A DNA stretch of 60,223 nt from Deltaproteobacteria bacterium (GCA_016219285.1 JACRNJ010000011.1:1-60223), one strand, 5' to 3'. Counted from the first letter of the stretch, positions 8,138 through 17,432 are shown. Translations and numbers: made by a program. The notes: generated by a model not told the origin, from the sequence alone.

Positions 8138-9319
8138 TTATTTTGCAACCTTCCTTGCCACAACAAATTTTAGATAATGTGTCTCAGGCATACTGATTAG
8201 AATTGGATGGTCTTTTGACTGGAAGCGATTTTCAACAAGCTGGAGCATACACCCTGCATCACGCGCCGCGTCATTCAATATATCCAGAAATGCGGTTGGA
8301 GAAATATTTTGCGAGCAGGATGATGTAATAAGATAACCGTTGTCGTTTAACAGTTTTAACCCTAAAATATTTATATCTTTATAACCGCGCCATGCGCCGG
8401 CTATTGCCTCCTTGCCCTTTACAAAAGAGGGCGGGTCAAGCATGACGCAGTCAAATCTTTCGCCTTTTTTATATTGCTCGCGAAGCCAATCAAAGTCATC
8501 GCCTTTTTCAGGTTTAATAATATTTTCAAGACCATTGAGTTGGATATTCCTGTTGAGCATTTCAAAAACCTTGCCGGAATCCTCTAATGCCACAACCTCC
8601 TTTGCCCCGTATTTCGTGGCATACATGGCAAATGCCCCTGTATAGGCAAAGCAGTCAAGAACCCGTTTATTTTTTACATACGGCCCTATTATCTTTCTGT
8701 TTTCCTGCTGGTCAAGGTAAAAGCCTGTTTTATGGCCTTCCAGAAGGTCAATCTCAAATCTTAATCCATCAAGGGTTATAATTGTCTTGCTGTTTTCATC
8801 GCCCCATACAAATCTTTTCCTCGGCAGAAGCCCCTCTTTTTTTCTTACATCAACATCGCTTCGTTCAACAATACTCTTGGGCTTGAATACATCTTTCAAT
8901 ATCTCAACAATATCATCTTTCCATTTCTCCATGCCAAGCGTTAATATTTGAAAACATATGACATCCTCATATTTATCAGCTATGAGGCCGGGAAGCAAAT
9001 CCCCTTCACTGAACACAACCCTGAAAGAGCCTTTCATTTGCCAGCCCAGCGAGAGACGATATTCCATGGCTTGTTCAATCCTTTTTTTAAAAAACCCCCT
9101 GTCTATGGGTTCATCCTTAAATGAAAGAACTCTTATGATTATCTTTGAATTGTTATTAATATAGCCACTGGCAATAAACCTGCCCCTGCCGTCTATTATA
9201 GACACGGTATCTCCATTTGAATAAGAGCCGTCAGTTGCCGTTATCTCATTATTAAAGACCCATAAATGACCAGATAAAAGTCTTTCAATGCACCGCTTTG
9301 AAACCTTGATGGCAGCCAA
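8138..9319 (-). CDS. rlmI: Class I SAM-dependent 23S rRNA cytosine methyltransferase (RlmI-like)
   Basis: N-terminal PUA RNA-binding domain ('LLSGHLWVFNNEI', residues about 14-80) followed by an RlmI/RlmK-type Rossmann methyltransferase: SAM loop 'VLDCFAYTGAFAMYATKYGA', acidic 'VVALEDS', and the catalytic motif IV 'CVMLDPPSF'. Such enzymes make m5C in 23S rRNA. At 393 residues the length fits. A Cys in 'TSSCSQ' fits the C5-cytosine mechanism. The exact target base cannot be read from the sequence. Confidence 0.85.
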   Translation of the reverse strand: MAAIKVSKRCIERLLSGHLWVFNNEITATDGSYSNGDTVSIIDGRGRFIASGYINNNSKIIIRVLSFKDEPIDRGFFKKRIEQAMEYRLSLGWQMKGSFRVVFSEGDLLPGLIADKYEDVICFQILTLGMEKWKDDIVEILKDVFKPKSIVERSDVDVRKKEGLLPRKRFVWGDENSKTIITLDGLRFEIDLLEGHKTGFYLDQQENRKIIGPYVKNKRVLDCFAYTGAFAMYATKYGAKEVVALEDSGKVFEMLNRNIQLNGLENIIKPEKGDDFDWLREQYKKGERFDCVMLDPPSFVKGKEAIAGAWRGYKDINILGLKLLNDNGYLITSSCSQNISPTAFLDILNDAARDAGCMLQLVENRFQSKDHPILISMPETHYLKFVVARKVAK

Positions 9320-9381
9320 AAATCCTCCTTCCGTAAAATAGCGATTAAAACACTTGCTATTTTTGGGTCCTTATTACCCCT

Positions 9382-11202
9382 TTACATCTCAATCCTTGTA
9401 ACCACACCATGAAGCTTGTTTGCCGGGAGTTTGTAGAACTTGACGAAGGTAGGGGTAAGTTTTTTAATAACAGAAAATATCTTCCAAACGAAGTTTGAGG
9501 TTGTTATATCTTCAAGGCCATAGAATATTGTCTTTTCATTTATTCCTGCCTTTTTCAATATCTCTTCAAGGTCAAACAATTCCATATATCCTGCCTGAAT
9601 CACAAACGCTCTGAGTCCTGGGGCAAATTCGCCTTTAAAAGAGCCTGAGACGCCAAATGGCTCGTTTGATATAATGAGTGTAAAGAGGATATTGTCCTCG
9701 TATATAATATTATTTCTAAACATCGTATGTATTATATATGGATGGACCACATTTGTGCTTCTTGTAAAAAAAAGCGCAGTGCCTCGTATCCTCCAACATT
9801 CCCGATATATTTGGTTATAGCTTGTAAGGAAGGTATCCATGTCCAGGGGGCGAAGCGCCCTATAGAGCCTTTTCTGCCCTTTTGTGTAAATAATAATCAT
9901 AACAAACGGGACTGCGGCTATGACAATAGACCAGTAGCCGCCGTGTGGAATTTTATACATGTTTGAAATAAGAAATATGATATCAACCAACGTAACGATG
10001 GCTGCAACAGAGGCCTTTACATATCTGTGCTTTAGATAGAATATCCATGTCATCATGATGCCGGTAATGGTCATGGTTCCTGTTACTGCAAGGCCGTATG
10101 CTGCGGCAAGACGCGCAGATTCCTTAAATTCAATCATGATGAAGATAACGGAAATGAGCAGGAACCAGTTGACCGCCGGTATGTATATCTGAGACCTTAT
10201 CTCACGTGATGTGTAATCTACCTTAAACATGGGGAGGATATGGGTTATAATCCCCTGATACACTACCGAGAACATGCCGCTTATCATTGCCTGTGATGCT
10301 ATCACTGTGGCTGTGATGCTTAAGATAAGAAATGGTATGTAGAGTATCTGCGCCTGGCTGAATATCATTTCAAACAGGACATTCTTGGCCTCAGGGTGTC
10401 GGATGAGAAATGCCCCCTGCCCGAGATAGTTGAGCGTGAGGGCGATAAATACAAAATACCACGCCCTTACGATGGGCAGCCTTCCAAGATGCCCCATATC
10501 TGCATATAGCGCCTCGCCGCCTGTGGCGCACAAGATTACCTCTGAAAGGACAAAGAAACCCACAATCCCGTTATGCGTCATAAACTGCACCGCGTAGTAT
10601 GGATTGACAGCCTTGAGCACGGACGGGGCATGGCTTATGGACATTACGCCGGAGATGGTCAAAACTATAAACCAGACCAGCACTATAGGCCCGAACGCCG
10701 ATGCCACCTTTCCTGTCCCTTTTTTCTGAAATGCAAAGAGAATAAAGGCGATGGCGCCTGCAATAAAGATGAGGGTGTCGGGAGTTGTTGATTCAAAACC
10801 CGGTATAAGGAGAACCCCTTCAACTGCGCTTAAAATACTGATTGCAGGGGTGATGACGCCGTCGCCTACAAGAAGTGATATTCCAATAAAGGAAAGGAGC
10901 GAAACAAAGGCCGCCTGTCTGCCTGATTTAAGGAATCTGACGAGCAATTCCTTCAAAACAATAGTTCCCCCCTCCCCCTTTCTGCTGAGGCTTGTGGCAA
11001 GCCATGCATACTCTACGGTTACGAGTATTATAAGCGTCCAGACAATGAGAGAGAGTATGCCTATGATATTGGTTTCTGTAGGTTTTGTAATTAGGAAGAT
11101 GACCGTGAGCGTATAGATTGGGCTTGTGCCTATGTCTCCAAAGACAACGCCGAGGGAATTTATTATTCCTTTGACAGGATGGTTGTTACCTCTATCAGGC
11201 AT
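9382..11202 (-). CDS. kup: Low-affinity potassium uptake protein Kup
   Basis: Proton-coupled K+ importer of the inner membrane (KUP/HAK/KT family). The N-terminus has the family signature 'LGVVFGDIGTSPIYTL', followed by about 12 hydrophobic helices (residues 15-450) and a cytoplasmic C-terminal domain of about 150 residues. Other conserved blocks: 'RKGEGGTIVL', 'GDGVITPAISILSAVEG', 'CATGGEALYADMGH'. At 606 residues it has standard length. Followed 13 bp upstream by ppa on the same strand, so the two may be co-transcribed. Confidence 0.95.
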   Translation of the reverse strand: MPDRGNNHPVKGIINSLGVVFGDIGTSPIYTLTVIFLITKPTETNIIGILSLIVWTLIILVTVEYAWLATSLSRKGEGGTIVLKELLVRFLKSGRQAAFVSLLSFIGISLLVGDGVITPAISILSAVEGVLLIPGFESTTPDTLIFIAGAIAFILFAFQKKGTGKVASAFGPIVLVWFIVLTISGVMSISHAPSVLKAVNPYYAVQFMTHNGIVGFFVLSEVILCATGGEALYADMGHLGRLPIVRAWYFVFIALTLNYLGQGAFLIRHPEAKNVLFEMIFSQAQILYIPFLILSITATVIASQAMISGMFSVVYQGIITHILPMFKVDYTSREIRSQIYIPAVNWFLLISVIFIMIEFKESARLAAAYGLAVTGTMTITGIMMTWIFYLKHRYVKASVAAIVTLVDIIFLISNMYKIPHGGYWSIVIAAVPFVMIIIYTKGQKRLYRALRPLDMDTFLTSYNQIYRECWRIRGTALFFTRSTNVVHPYIIHTMFRNNIIYEDNILFTLIISNEPFGVSGSFKGEFAPGLRAFVIQAGYMELFDLEEILKKAGINEKTIFYGLEDITTSNFVWKIFSVIKKLTPTFVKFYKLPANKLHGVVTRIEM

Positions 11203-11215
11203 GATTTATTATATT

Positions 11216-11743
11216 TTATTTCCTGTATCTTTGTCTGGCCTCTTTAATAATCTTGATGGCTGATTTGCGGTCTTCCCAGCCTTCAACACCAGTTTTTTTC
11301 TTTTCCAAATCCTTGTATACTGAGAAAAAGTGTTCTATTTCCTTGAGTAAATGCGGAGGGACATCCTTGAGGCTGTTTATATGGTTCCAAAATGGGTCAA
11401 AGATCGGCACACATAATATTTTCTCGTCAGGGCCTTTTTCATCCCACATTTTGAAGAGTCCGACAGGTTTTGCCTCTATAAAACAACCGGGGAAAGTAGG
11501 CTCCCAGACAAGCACAAGGGCATCAAGCGGGTCGCCGTCCTTGGCAAGGGTTTTAGGTATAAAACCGTAATCGCTCGGATAATGGACAGCGGAAAATAAC
11601 ATGCGGTCAAATTTGATAACTTTTCGTTTTTTGTCATATTCATACTTATTGCGGCATCCCTTGGGGATTTCTATCATGACTGACACTGTAATAGAGTCAG
11701 CGTGCTTTTTTACTGACAATTTAATCTCCAATACTATAGTCAA
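11216..11743 (-). CDS. ppa: Inorganic pyrophosphatase (family I)
   Basis: Cytoplasmic Mg2+-dependent hydrolysis of pyrophosphate. Active-site blocks: 'IEIPKGCRNKYEYD', 'HYPSDYGFIPKT' and the metal-binding 'DGDPLDALVL' signature, then 'DEKILCVPIFDP' and 'HFFSVYKDLE'. At 175 residues the length is typical of bacterial enzymes. The first 15-20 residues are less typical, and the real start may be the ATG before 'IEIPKG' or nearby. Directly upstream of kup on the same strand. Confidence 0.93.
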   Translation of the reverse strand: MTIVLEIKLSVKKHADSITVSVMIEIPKGCRNKYEYDKKRKVIKFDRMLFSAVHYPSDYGFIPKTLAKDGDPLDALVLVWEPTFPGCFIEAKPVGLFKMWDEKGPDEKILCVPIFDPFWNHINSLKDVPPHLLKEIEHFFSVYKDLEKKKTGVEGWEDRKSAIKIIKEARQRYRK

Positions 11744-11750
11744 CGAATAA

Positions 11751-11849
11751 ATTTCTAATTTCTAAATCCTAATTTCTAATAAATCCTTGACAGATATTCT
11801 TCCTGTCAAGGATTTATTAGAAATTAGACATTAGGATTTAGGATTTCAT
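11751..11849. repeat. Long iterated-word hairpin (CTAATTTCTAA family), copy 1
   Basis: A nearly perfect palindrome: CTAAATCCTAATTTCTAATAAATCC... on the left and GGATTTATTAGAAATTAG...TTAGGATTTAG on the right around the tip TTGACAGatattcttCCTGTCAA. It lies between pntB and ppa. The tip is inverted relative to the copy at 20926. Confidence 0.8.
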
Positions 11850-11920
11850 AGTACCATGTCAACTTATTTAAGCCGTTCGCTATAATTCCCTCCCCCAATA
11901 GGCATTTTTCTTACGGCCAA

Positions 11921-13921
11921 TTAAGAGGCCTTGATCCTCTCTACAACCTTTGAAATAGAATCTTTTGCGTCGCCAAAGAGCATACGGGTATTTTCATACA
12001 AATACAATTCATTATCTATGCCTGCGAATCCTGGTTTCATACTCCTTTTGCAGACAATCACTGTCTTTGCCTTATCAACATCCAATATTGGCATACCATA
12101 AATTGGGCTCTTCTTATCATGTCGCGCAGCCGGATTAGTTATATCATTAGCGCCAATTACCATAGCGACATCAGTCTCTGGAAATTCATGGTTTATTTCT
12201 TCCATCTCTATCAAATCAGTATAAGGCACGCCTGCCTCGGCCAAAAGCACATTCATGTGGCCGGGCATTCTTCCTGCAACAGGATGTATGGCATATTTAA
12301 TTGAGATATTTTTTTCTTTGAGCATTTCGGCAAACTCGCCTACGACATGCTGGGCCTGCGCCGCTGCCATACCATAGCCTGGCACTACAATGACTCTCTT
12401 TGCATTTTTAAATATATTTACGGCTTCCTCAACTGAAACCTTTTTAACCAGAGGCTGTCCGCTTGCTGTCTCTTCCGCAGGCTGTGCTGTAGGAACGGCT
12501 TTAAGGTTTGGGTCTTTAAGCCCGCTTACAACTTTTGCTATGGAATCTTTAGCGTCTCCAAAGAGCATACGGCAGCTTTTATGTAAATACAGATCATTAT
12601 CTATTCCTGCAAATCCGGGCTTCATGCTTCTTTTGCACACTATAATGGTTTTTGCCTTATCTACATTCAGTATCGGCATTCCGTAAATAGGGCTTTTCTG
12701 GTCATGCCGTGCCGCCGGATTTGTGATGTCATTTGCGCCTACAACAAGGGCTATATCAGTTTCTTGAAATTCAGGATTGATTTCATCCATTTCAATAAGG
12801 TCTGTGTAAGGTATGCCGGCCTCGGCCAAAAGCACGTTCATATGCCCTGGCATTCTTCCTGCAACAGGATGTATGGCATATTTAATTGAGATATTTTTTC
12901 CTTTAAGTATTTCGGCAAACTCACCTACGACATGTTGAGCTTGCGCCGCTGCCATACCGTAGCCGGGCACTACAATGACTTTTTTTGCATTCCTGAAAAG
13001 TAGCGCAGCCTCTTCATGGGTAATCTTTTTTACAGCAGGCTTATCATCAACAACTGCTGTTTTTGCCATTGCTGCGGCAGGCGTTTTTAACGGGGCAGTG
13101 GCGGATTCAGCCGGCTGCTGTCCAAAGCCTCCGAAAAATACATTTGCTGCAGAACGGTTCATAGCCTTGCACATAATAAGTGAAAGTATAAGGCCTGAAG
13201 CGCCGTCAAGGGCGCCGGCTATAATCAAGACCTTGTTTGAAAGCACAAAACCGGTAGCTGAAGCAGCAAGGCCGGCATATGCATTTAGAATAGAAATGAC
13301 AACAGGCATATCTGCTGCGCCAATCGGCATAACAAGCATAACGCCGAATGCAAAGGCAAATATCATCATTATATAGAAAAGGATAGATGCCTGCGGCACA
13401 AATGTCAGGTAAATTATAATACCCACTATGCCGGCAAGGAGAGAGAGATTTACAAAATTCTGACCTTTATACATCCAGGGGCCTTTAATAGTGTCGTGAA
13501 GTTTTGCCGACGCAATTAAACTTCCGGTAAAGGTCAGGCAGCCCAGCATTACCTCTGCCCCAAGGGCTACCATGGTTATTGTGTCAAGTTCTCCGGCATG
13601 CCGGTAATATTCTGAAACGCCAACAAGGGCCGCTGCGAGCGCGCCAAAGGCATGGGAGAGAGCTATTCGCTCCGGCATAGCCGTCATAGGAACCCACAGG
13701 CCAAGAGGGATACCGATTATCGTGCCTATGACAAGTCCTGCTACAACCCATTCATAACTTATAATATCGTGGTGTATCAATGTGCCTAATACGGCAATCA
13801 ACATGCCTATTTCGGCCAAAAGCACGCCGCGACGCGCAGTTTCAGGCGAATTCAATAATTTCAAAGACAGGATAAAGGCTATGGATGCCAGAAGGTATGC
13901 AAATTCAATAAAGTGATTCAT
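11921..13921 (-). CDS. pntB: NAD(P) transhydrogenase subunit beta with duplicated NADP-binding domain III
   Basis: Inner-membrane proton-translocating transhydrogenase subunit. Residues 1 to about 265 are the membrane domain II. A normal PntB then has one NADP(H)-binding domain III; this one has two in tandem (about 297-470 and 493-666) joined by a Pro/Ala-rich linker. Each copy retains 'VVPGYGMAAAQAQ', 'AGRMPGHMNVLLAEAG', 'GANDITNPAARHD' and 'KRSMKPGFAG', so both could bind NADP. The 666-residue length compares with about 460 normally. Parts of the two copies are identical in DNA for tens of bases, indicating recent duplication or gene conversion. Its start overlaps the end of pntA2. Confidence 0.95.
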   Translation of the reverse strand: MNHFIEFAYLLASIAFILSLKLLNSPETARRGVLLAEIGMLIAVLGTLIHHDIISYEWVVAGLVIGTIIGIPLGLWVPMTAMPERIALSHAFGALAAALVGVSEYYRHAGELDTITMVALGAEVMLGCLTFTGSLIASAKLHDTIKGPWMYKGQNFVNLSLLAGIVGIIIYLTFVPQASILFYIMMIFAFAFGVMLVMPIGAADMPVVISILNAYAGLAASATGFVLSNKVLIIAGALDGASGLILSLIMCKAMNRSAANVFFGGFGQQPAESATAPLKTPAAAMAKTAVVDDKPAVKKITHEEAALLFRNAKKVIVVPGYGMAAAQAQHVVGEFAEILKGKNISIKYAIHPVAGRMPGHMNVLLAEAGIPYTDLIEMDEINPEFQETDIALVVGANDITNPAARHDQKSPIYGMPILNVDKAKTIIVCKRSMKPGFAGIDNDLYLHKSCRMLFGDAKDSIAKVVSGLKDPNLKAVPTAQPAEETASGQPLVKKVSVEEAVNIFKNAKRVIVVPGYGMAAAQAQHVVGEFAEMLKEKNISIKYAIHPVAGRMPGHMNVLLAEAGVPYTDLIEMEEINHEFPETDVAMVIGANDITNPAARHDKKSPIYGMPILDVDKAKTVIVCKRSMKPGFAGIDNELYLYENTRMLFGDAKDSISKVVERIKAS

Positions 13922-14211
13922 TTTTTCTTACCCCTCTTAAACATTTTTAACATGCGGTCGGTTATCAAAAATCCTCCTACTACATTTATAGTGGCGCATA
14001 TTACTGCCACAAAGCCGAGAATTGTGCTTAGCGGGTTGTAATGCGCGCCAGCGGCAACAAGGGAGCCTACCAAAGAGATGCCTGAAATTGCATTTGTTGC
14101 CGACATGAGAGGTGTGTGGAGGAGCGGCGGAATCCGTGTGATTACCATGTAACCGACAAAGGCCGCCAGTATAAATACATATAGCCCCATAATGAGTGTT
14201 GATGTTTCCAT
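13918..14211 (-). CDS. pntA2: NAD(P) transhydrogenase subunit alpha, part 2 (membrane)
   Basis: A 97-residue membrane protein with three hydrophobic helices ('GLYVFILAAFVGYMVI', 'ISGISLVGSLVAAG', 'ILGFVAVICATINVVGGF') corresponding to the C-terminal membrane part of E. coli PntA, encoded separately as in many non-enteric bacteria. The conserved 'IPPLLHTPLMSATNAISGI' is present. It overlaps pntB by an ATGA-type junction, so coupling is likely. The overlapping ORF at 13937-14227 is a shadow. Confidence 0.93.
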   Translation of the reverse strand: METSTLIMGLYVFILAAFVGYMVITRIPPLLHTPLMSATNAISGISLVGSLVAAGAHYNPLSTILGFVAVICATINVVGGFLITDRMLKMFKRGKKK

Positions 14212-14227
14212 GATGAGTTGCCTCCAT

Positions 14228-14555
14228 TTTTGAATTTACGAATTACGATTTAAAATCTAAAATCGTAAATCTGAAATCATAAACCCGAAAAATGTATTTG
14301 AGTTTTTATTTTTCGGGTGCAAACGCAAGATTTGAGCCAAAGACAAGCCCTTGACAAATTAACTCCTTTGCCTTTGACAAATGAGTTTTGTGTTTTGCTT
14401 CAACAAAATACATAATTTGTCAAGGGCAAGGAAAAGCTGGCTGGATAAAACGGAGCATACTCTTTTAGGTATGTGAGTATTTAGACAGTCAGCTTTGACG
14501 CAGTATTTGGCCAAAGATTGCGTTTGTCAAAAAATGCAATTGCATTTTTTGGGTA
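14228..14555. repeat. Repeat-filled gap inside the pnt operon
   Basis: Four palindromes in a row: the TTACGAATTACGATTT hairpin (14231-14290); perfect 15-bp arms GCCCTTGACAAATTA (14347-14361) / TAATTTGTCAAGGGC (14413-14427); AAAGCTGGCTG / CAGTCAGCTTT (about 14433-14497); and CAAAAAATGCAATTGCATTTTTTG (14528-14551). No gene seen. They separate pntA1 from pntA2 by 351 bp inside an otherwise tight operon. Confidence 0.7.
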
Positions 14556-14562
14556 AATCATA

Positions 14563-15765
14563 TTACCAATGGCTTCTGGTAGTGGGTCCGTTTGGGTAAG
14601 CGGTATCTCCTTTTTTTGCGCCTTCTTTTACGCCCTGATGCATAATCTCGCCGTTATGGGTAATAAGAGAGCCTTTGATTATTTCATCCGAGAGATTCAG
14701 ATTGATGCTCTGTTTGTCCGGCGCAAGCAGGTGATTTAAAAAAGTAAGTATATTATTAGCATATAGCTTGCTTGCGTGTACAGGCAACATACTGGGGAGG
14801 TTTACTGCGCCGATAATGGTTACATTGTTCTTAACTACCTCTTTGCCCAGTTCAGACAAGGCGCAATTGCCTCCCTGTTCAACAACAAGGTCTACGATGA
14901 CTGAGCCGGGTTTCATCTCTTTTACCATTTCTTCAGTTATAAGTGTTGGCGCTGGTTTCCCAGGCACAAGGGCGGTGGTAATAATAATATCAGCATCTTT
15001 GGAATGTTTACGGATTATCTCCTGCTCCTGTTTATAGAAGTCTGATGACAACTCTTTTGCATAACCGCCGGCATCTTCTGCCTGGTCATGAGGAACATCT
15101 AACGGAACAAATTCAGCGCCAAGGCTTCTTATCTGTTCACCCACAGCCGGGCGGGTATCAAATGCCGTTACAACAGCGCCGAGCCTTTTTGCCGTGGCTA
15201 TTGCCTGCAGGCCTGCTACACCGGCGCCAATTATGACAGCCTTTGCCGGATGAACAGTTCCTGCAGCGGTTGAAAGCATTGGAACAAATCTTTTAAGACT
15301 GTTTACCGCCAGCAGTACGCTCTTGTATCCCGCAACAGTGCTCATTGAACTTAAGGCATCCATCATCTGCGCCCTGGATATTCTGGGAATTGCATCCATG
15401 GAAAATGCAGTAATCTTTGTGTCAGCCAGCTTAAGCACTACATCAAGATTGGTCATGGGCTGTAAAAAGGTTATAAGCACAGCCCCTTGTTTCATCATAT
15501 CAGCTTCATGTTTTTTTACCTTGTCGTTTAGATACGGTTTTTGCACCTTAAGTATCACATCAGATTCGCCAAAAATCTTCTCTACATCAGCTACAATATT
15601 TGCCCCGGCCTTTGCATACTCTTCATCATGTATGTATGATGCCAACCCAGCCTCGGCCTCAACGGCCACATTCAAGCCAGCCTTTACCATCTTGGCTACA
15701 GTGTCAGGGACAGCAGCAACACGGCACTCATTTGGAGCGGTCTCTTTAGGAATCCCAATAAACAT
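14563..15765 (-). CDS. pntA1: NAD(P) transhydrogenase subunit alpha, part 1 (NAD-binding)
   Basis: Soluble domain I of the proton-translocating transhydrogenase, related to alanine dehydrogenase. It binds NAD(H) and exchanges hydride with domain III of PntB. Visible: N-terminal 'IGIPKETAPNECRVAAVPDTV', Rossmann loop 'VIIGAGVAGLQAIATAKRLGA', and the mobile-loop region near 'LITHNGEIMH' at the end. At 400 residues its length is normal for the split form. The gene follows a ZTP-riboswitch-like leader and a good Shine-Dalgarno (AAGGAGGTAAATATG). Confidence 0.95.
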   Translation of the reverse strand: MFIGIPKETAPNECRVAAVPDTVAKMVKAGLNVAVEAEAGLASYIHDEEYAKAGANIVADVEKIFGESDVILKVQKPYLNDKVKKHEADMMKQGAVLITFLQPMTNLDVVLKLADTKITAFSMDAIPRISRAQMMDALSSMSTVAGYKSVLLAVNSLKRFVPMLSTAAGTVHPAKAVIIGAGVAGLQAIATAKRLGAVVTAFDTRPAVGEQIRSLGAEFVPLDVPHDQAEDAGGYAKELSSDFYKQEQEIIRKHSKDADIIITTALVPGKPAPTLITEEMVKEMKPGSVIVDLVVEQGGNCALSELGKEVVKNNVTIIGAVNLPSMLPVHASKLYANNILTFLNHLLAPDKQSINLNLSDEIIKGSLITHNGEIMHQGVKEGAKKGDTAYPNGPTTRSHW

Positions 15766-15837
15766 ATTTACCTCCTTGTATTTACAGGTAATAAAAAAAC
15801 CATCTTGGCTTCCAAAAAAGACCTTAAAATCTCTCTT

Positions 15838-15920
15838 TTTTGCCCAGACGGTCGGCTTATATTTATATCTTGCGTTTCCCGGTGGTTGCCACCTTAATTC
15901 CGTCAGTTACGAAAGATTTA
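15838..15920 (-). ncRNA. ZTP (pfl) riboswitch-like leader upstream of pntA1
   Basis: Minus-strand RNA: P1 ATCTTtCGT / ACGcAAGAT, the conserved 'AACTGACGGAA' segment, P2 GGTGG-caa-CCACC directly followed by GGGAAACG, then a variable linker and 'GCCGACCGTCTGGGCA', matching the pfl-motif ending CCGCCTGGGCA with one C-to-T change. The class senses ZTP/ZMP, signals of 10-formyl-THF shortage. A weak A6GA...TCT6 pairing and U-rich runs (15790-15840) lie between it and the pntA1 start and could be the expression platform. Recognition is by eye. Confidence 0.7.
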
Positions 15921-15933
15921 TGTATGTGCATGC

Positions 15934-15962
15934 TTATTACATCATAAGCTTACTAAAGTCAA
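15934..15962 (-). promoter_or_regulatory. Candidate sigma70 promoter of the pnt operon
   Basis: Minus strand TTGACT, 17-bp spacer, TAATAA, placed about 15 bp upstream of the riboswitch-like leader. The -35 is good, the -10 is weak. Confidence 0.4.
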
Positions 15963-16001
15963 GAGAGGATTTATCCCAAAACCCTAAAGCGGATTTTGTG
16001 A

Positions 16002-17432
16002 TTATTCAACCCATTTATTGGCAATATCAGCATAATATCCAGGCGCTTGGTTTTCAAAGGTTGTAAATTCATCTAAAAATGTCAGCTTTACCGGACCGAT
16101 AGGGCCGTTGCGCTGTTTTGCCACAATAATCTCCGCATCTTTTGCAATCCTACTCCTCTCACAACTGCACGGCTGCGTCATTTTCAATTCTTCTGGGCAC
16201 TTGCAAGGCGTATAAACCACTTCCCTGTAAACAAAGGCTACAACATCTGCATCCTGTTCAATGGCTCCGGATTCTCTAAGGTCTGCTAATTGCGGCCTCT
16301 TTTCTTCTCTCCTCTCCGGCATTCTGGAGAGCTGAGCAAGCGCTACCACCGGCACATTAAGCTCCTTTGCCATAGCCTTTAGAGACCTTGAAATATCCGA
16401 AATCTCCTGCTCCCTATTGTCTGCATCGTGTCTGCCCCTCATAAGCTGAAGATAATCCACTATAACCAGTTTTATGCCGTGCTGCTTTGTAAGCCGCCTT
16501 GTCTTTGCCTTTATCTCAAGCACGGATTGCGCAGGTGTATCATCTATAAATAGAGGGGCCTCATGCAGGCTGTCAACCGCTCTGATGAGTCTGCTCCAAT
16601 CCTCATCCCTTAACTTTCCGTTCCTCAACCTATGAAGGTTGACTCTTGCCTTGGAGGCAAGCAGTCTTTGGGCAAGCTGCTCTTTGCTCATCTCAAGCGA
16701 GAACACTGCCACAGGATTGCCTGCATCGGCCGTGCTCTGGGCAATATTCAGACAAAATGCCGTCTTGCCCATGCTGGGTCTTCCGGCAATAATAATAAGG
16801 TCTGCAGGCTGCAAGCCTGATGTAAGCTCATCAAACTTGTCAAAGCCTGTCGGCACGCCTGTAATATTGCTAGTCCTGCCAGAGAGCCCTTCAATGGCCT
16901 TAAAGACGCCTGTAACTAAATCCTTGATAGGATAAAAAGATTGTTTTGTCTTGTCTTCTGCGACATCAAATATTATCTTCTCAGCATCGTCAAGAAAATC
17001 ATCTATTTTTTCTTTGCCGTCATAACACCTTGTTATTATTTCTGTGGAGGCATTTATAAGCTTTCTTAACAGGGCCTTCTCCCTCACTATTTTCGCATAG
17101 TAGGCTATATTCGCAGCAGTAGGTGTGGATTCTATAAGTGCGGCCAGATATGAGCTTCCGCCTATAGATTCAAGCGCGCCCATGTTTTTAAGAGCGGCTG
17201 ACAATGTTACAAAGTCTATGGGCTCGTTTTCTTTCTCCCTGAGAGAGAGCATGGCCTTAAATATTTTTTTGTGGGCATCCCTGTAAAAATCTTCGCCGCT
17301 TTGCTCTAATATGCCGATAACCTTATTAATGGCATCATTTTCGATAAGGATGGCCCCAAGGATAGACTGCTCTGCATCAATATTTTGCGGAGGGAGCTTG
17401 TGAAGGGATAAATCTTGCGCTGGAAGTGCCAT
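16002..17432 (-). CDS. dnaB: Replicative DNA helicase DnaB
   Basis: Hexameric ATP-dependent helicase of the replication fork. Residues about 10-110 are the N-terminal DnaB domain ('LPPQNIDAEQSILGAIL'), followed by the RecA-like domain with Walker A 'IIAGRPSMGKTAFCLN', H2 'VAVFSLEMSKEQLAQRL', Walker B 'KLVIVDYLQLMRG' and 'SRSLKAMAKELNVPVVALAQLSR'. At 476 residues with no intein. It lies downstream of rpsF-rpsR-rplI in the common order, separated from rplI by a palindromic element. Confidence 0.96.
   Translation of the reverse strand: MALPAQDLSLHKLPPQNIDAEQSILGAILIENDAINKVIGILEQSGEDFYRDAHKKIFKAMLSLREKENEPIDFVTLSAALKNMGALESIGGSSYLAALIESTPTAANIAYYAKIVREKALLRKLINASTEIITRCYDGKEKIDDFLDDAEKIIFDVAEDKTKQSFYPIKDLVTGVFKAIEGLSGRTSNITGVPTGFDKFDELTSGLQPADLIIIAGRPSMGKTAFCLNIAQSTADAGNPVAVFSLEMSKEQLAQRLLASKARVNLHRLRNGKLRDEDWSRLIRAVDSLHEAPLFIDDTPAQSVLEIKAKTRRLTKQHGIKLVIVDYLQLMRGRHDADNREQEISDISRSLKAMAKELNVPVVALAQLSRMPERREEKRPQLADLRESGAIEQDADVVAFVYREVVYTPCKCPEELKMTQPCSCERSRIAKDAEIIVAKQRNGPIGPVKLTFLDEFTTFENQAPGYYADIANKWVE

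Noticed and set aside
12119-13376. Plus-strand ORFs inside pntB
   Set aside because: They are antisense shadows; the repeated ORF pair (12119 and 12704) merely mirrors the duplicated domain III.
13937-14227. 96-residue ORF overlapping pntA2
   Set aside because: His/Arg/Cys-rich composition and frame overlap with the clear PntA2 membrane protein; a shadow.
14347-14427. Long inverted repeat as a transcription terminator in the pnt operon
   Set aside because: The loop is over 50 bases and no T-run follows either arm; better read as a repeat element.
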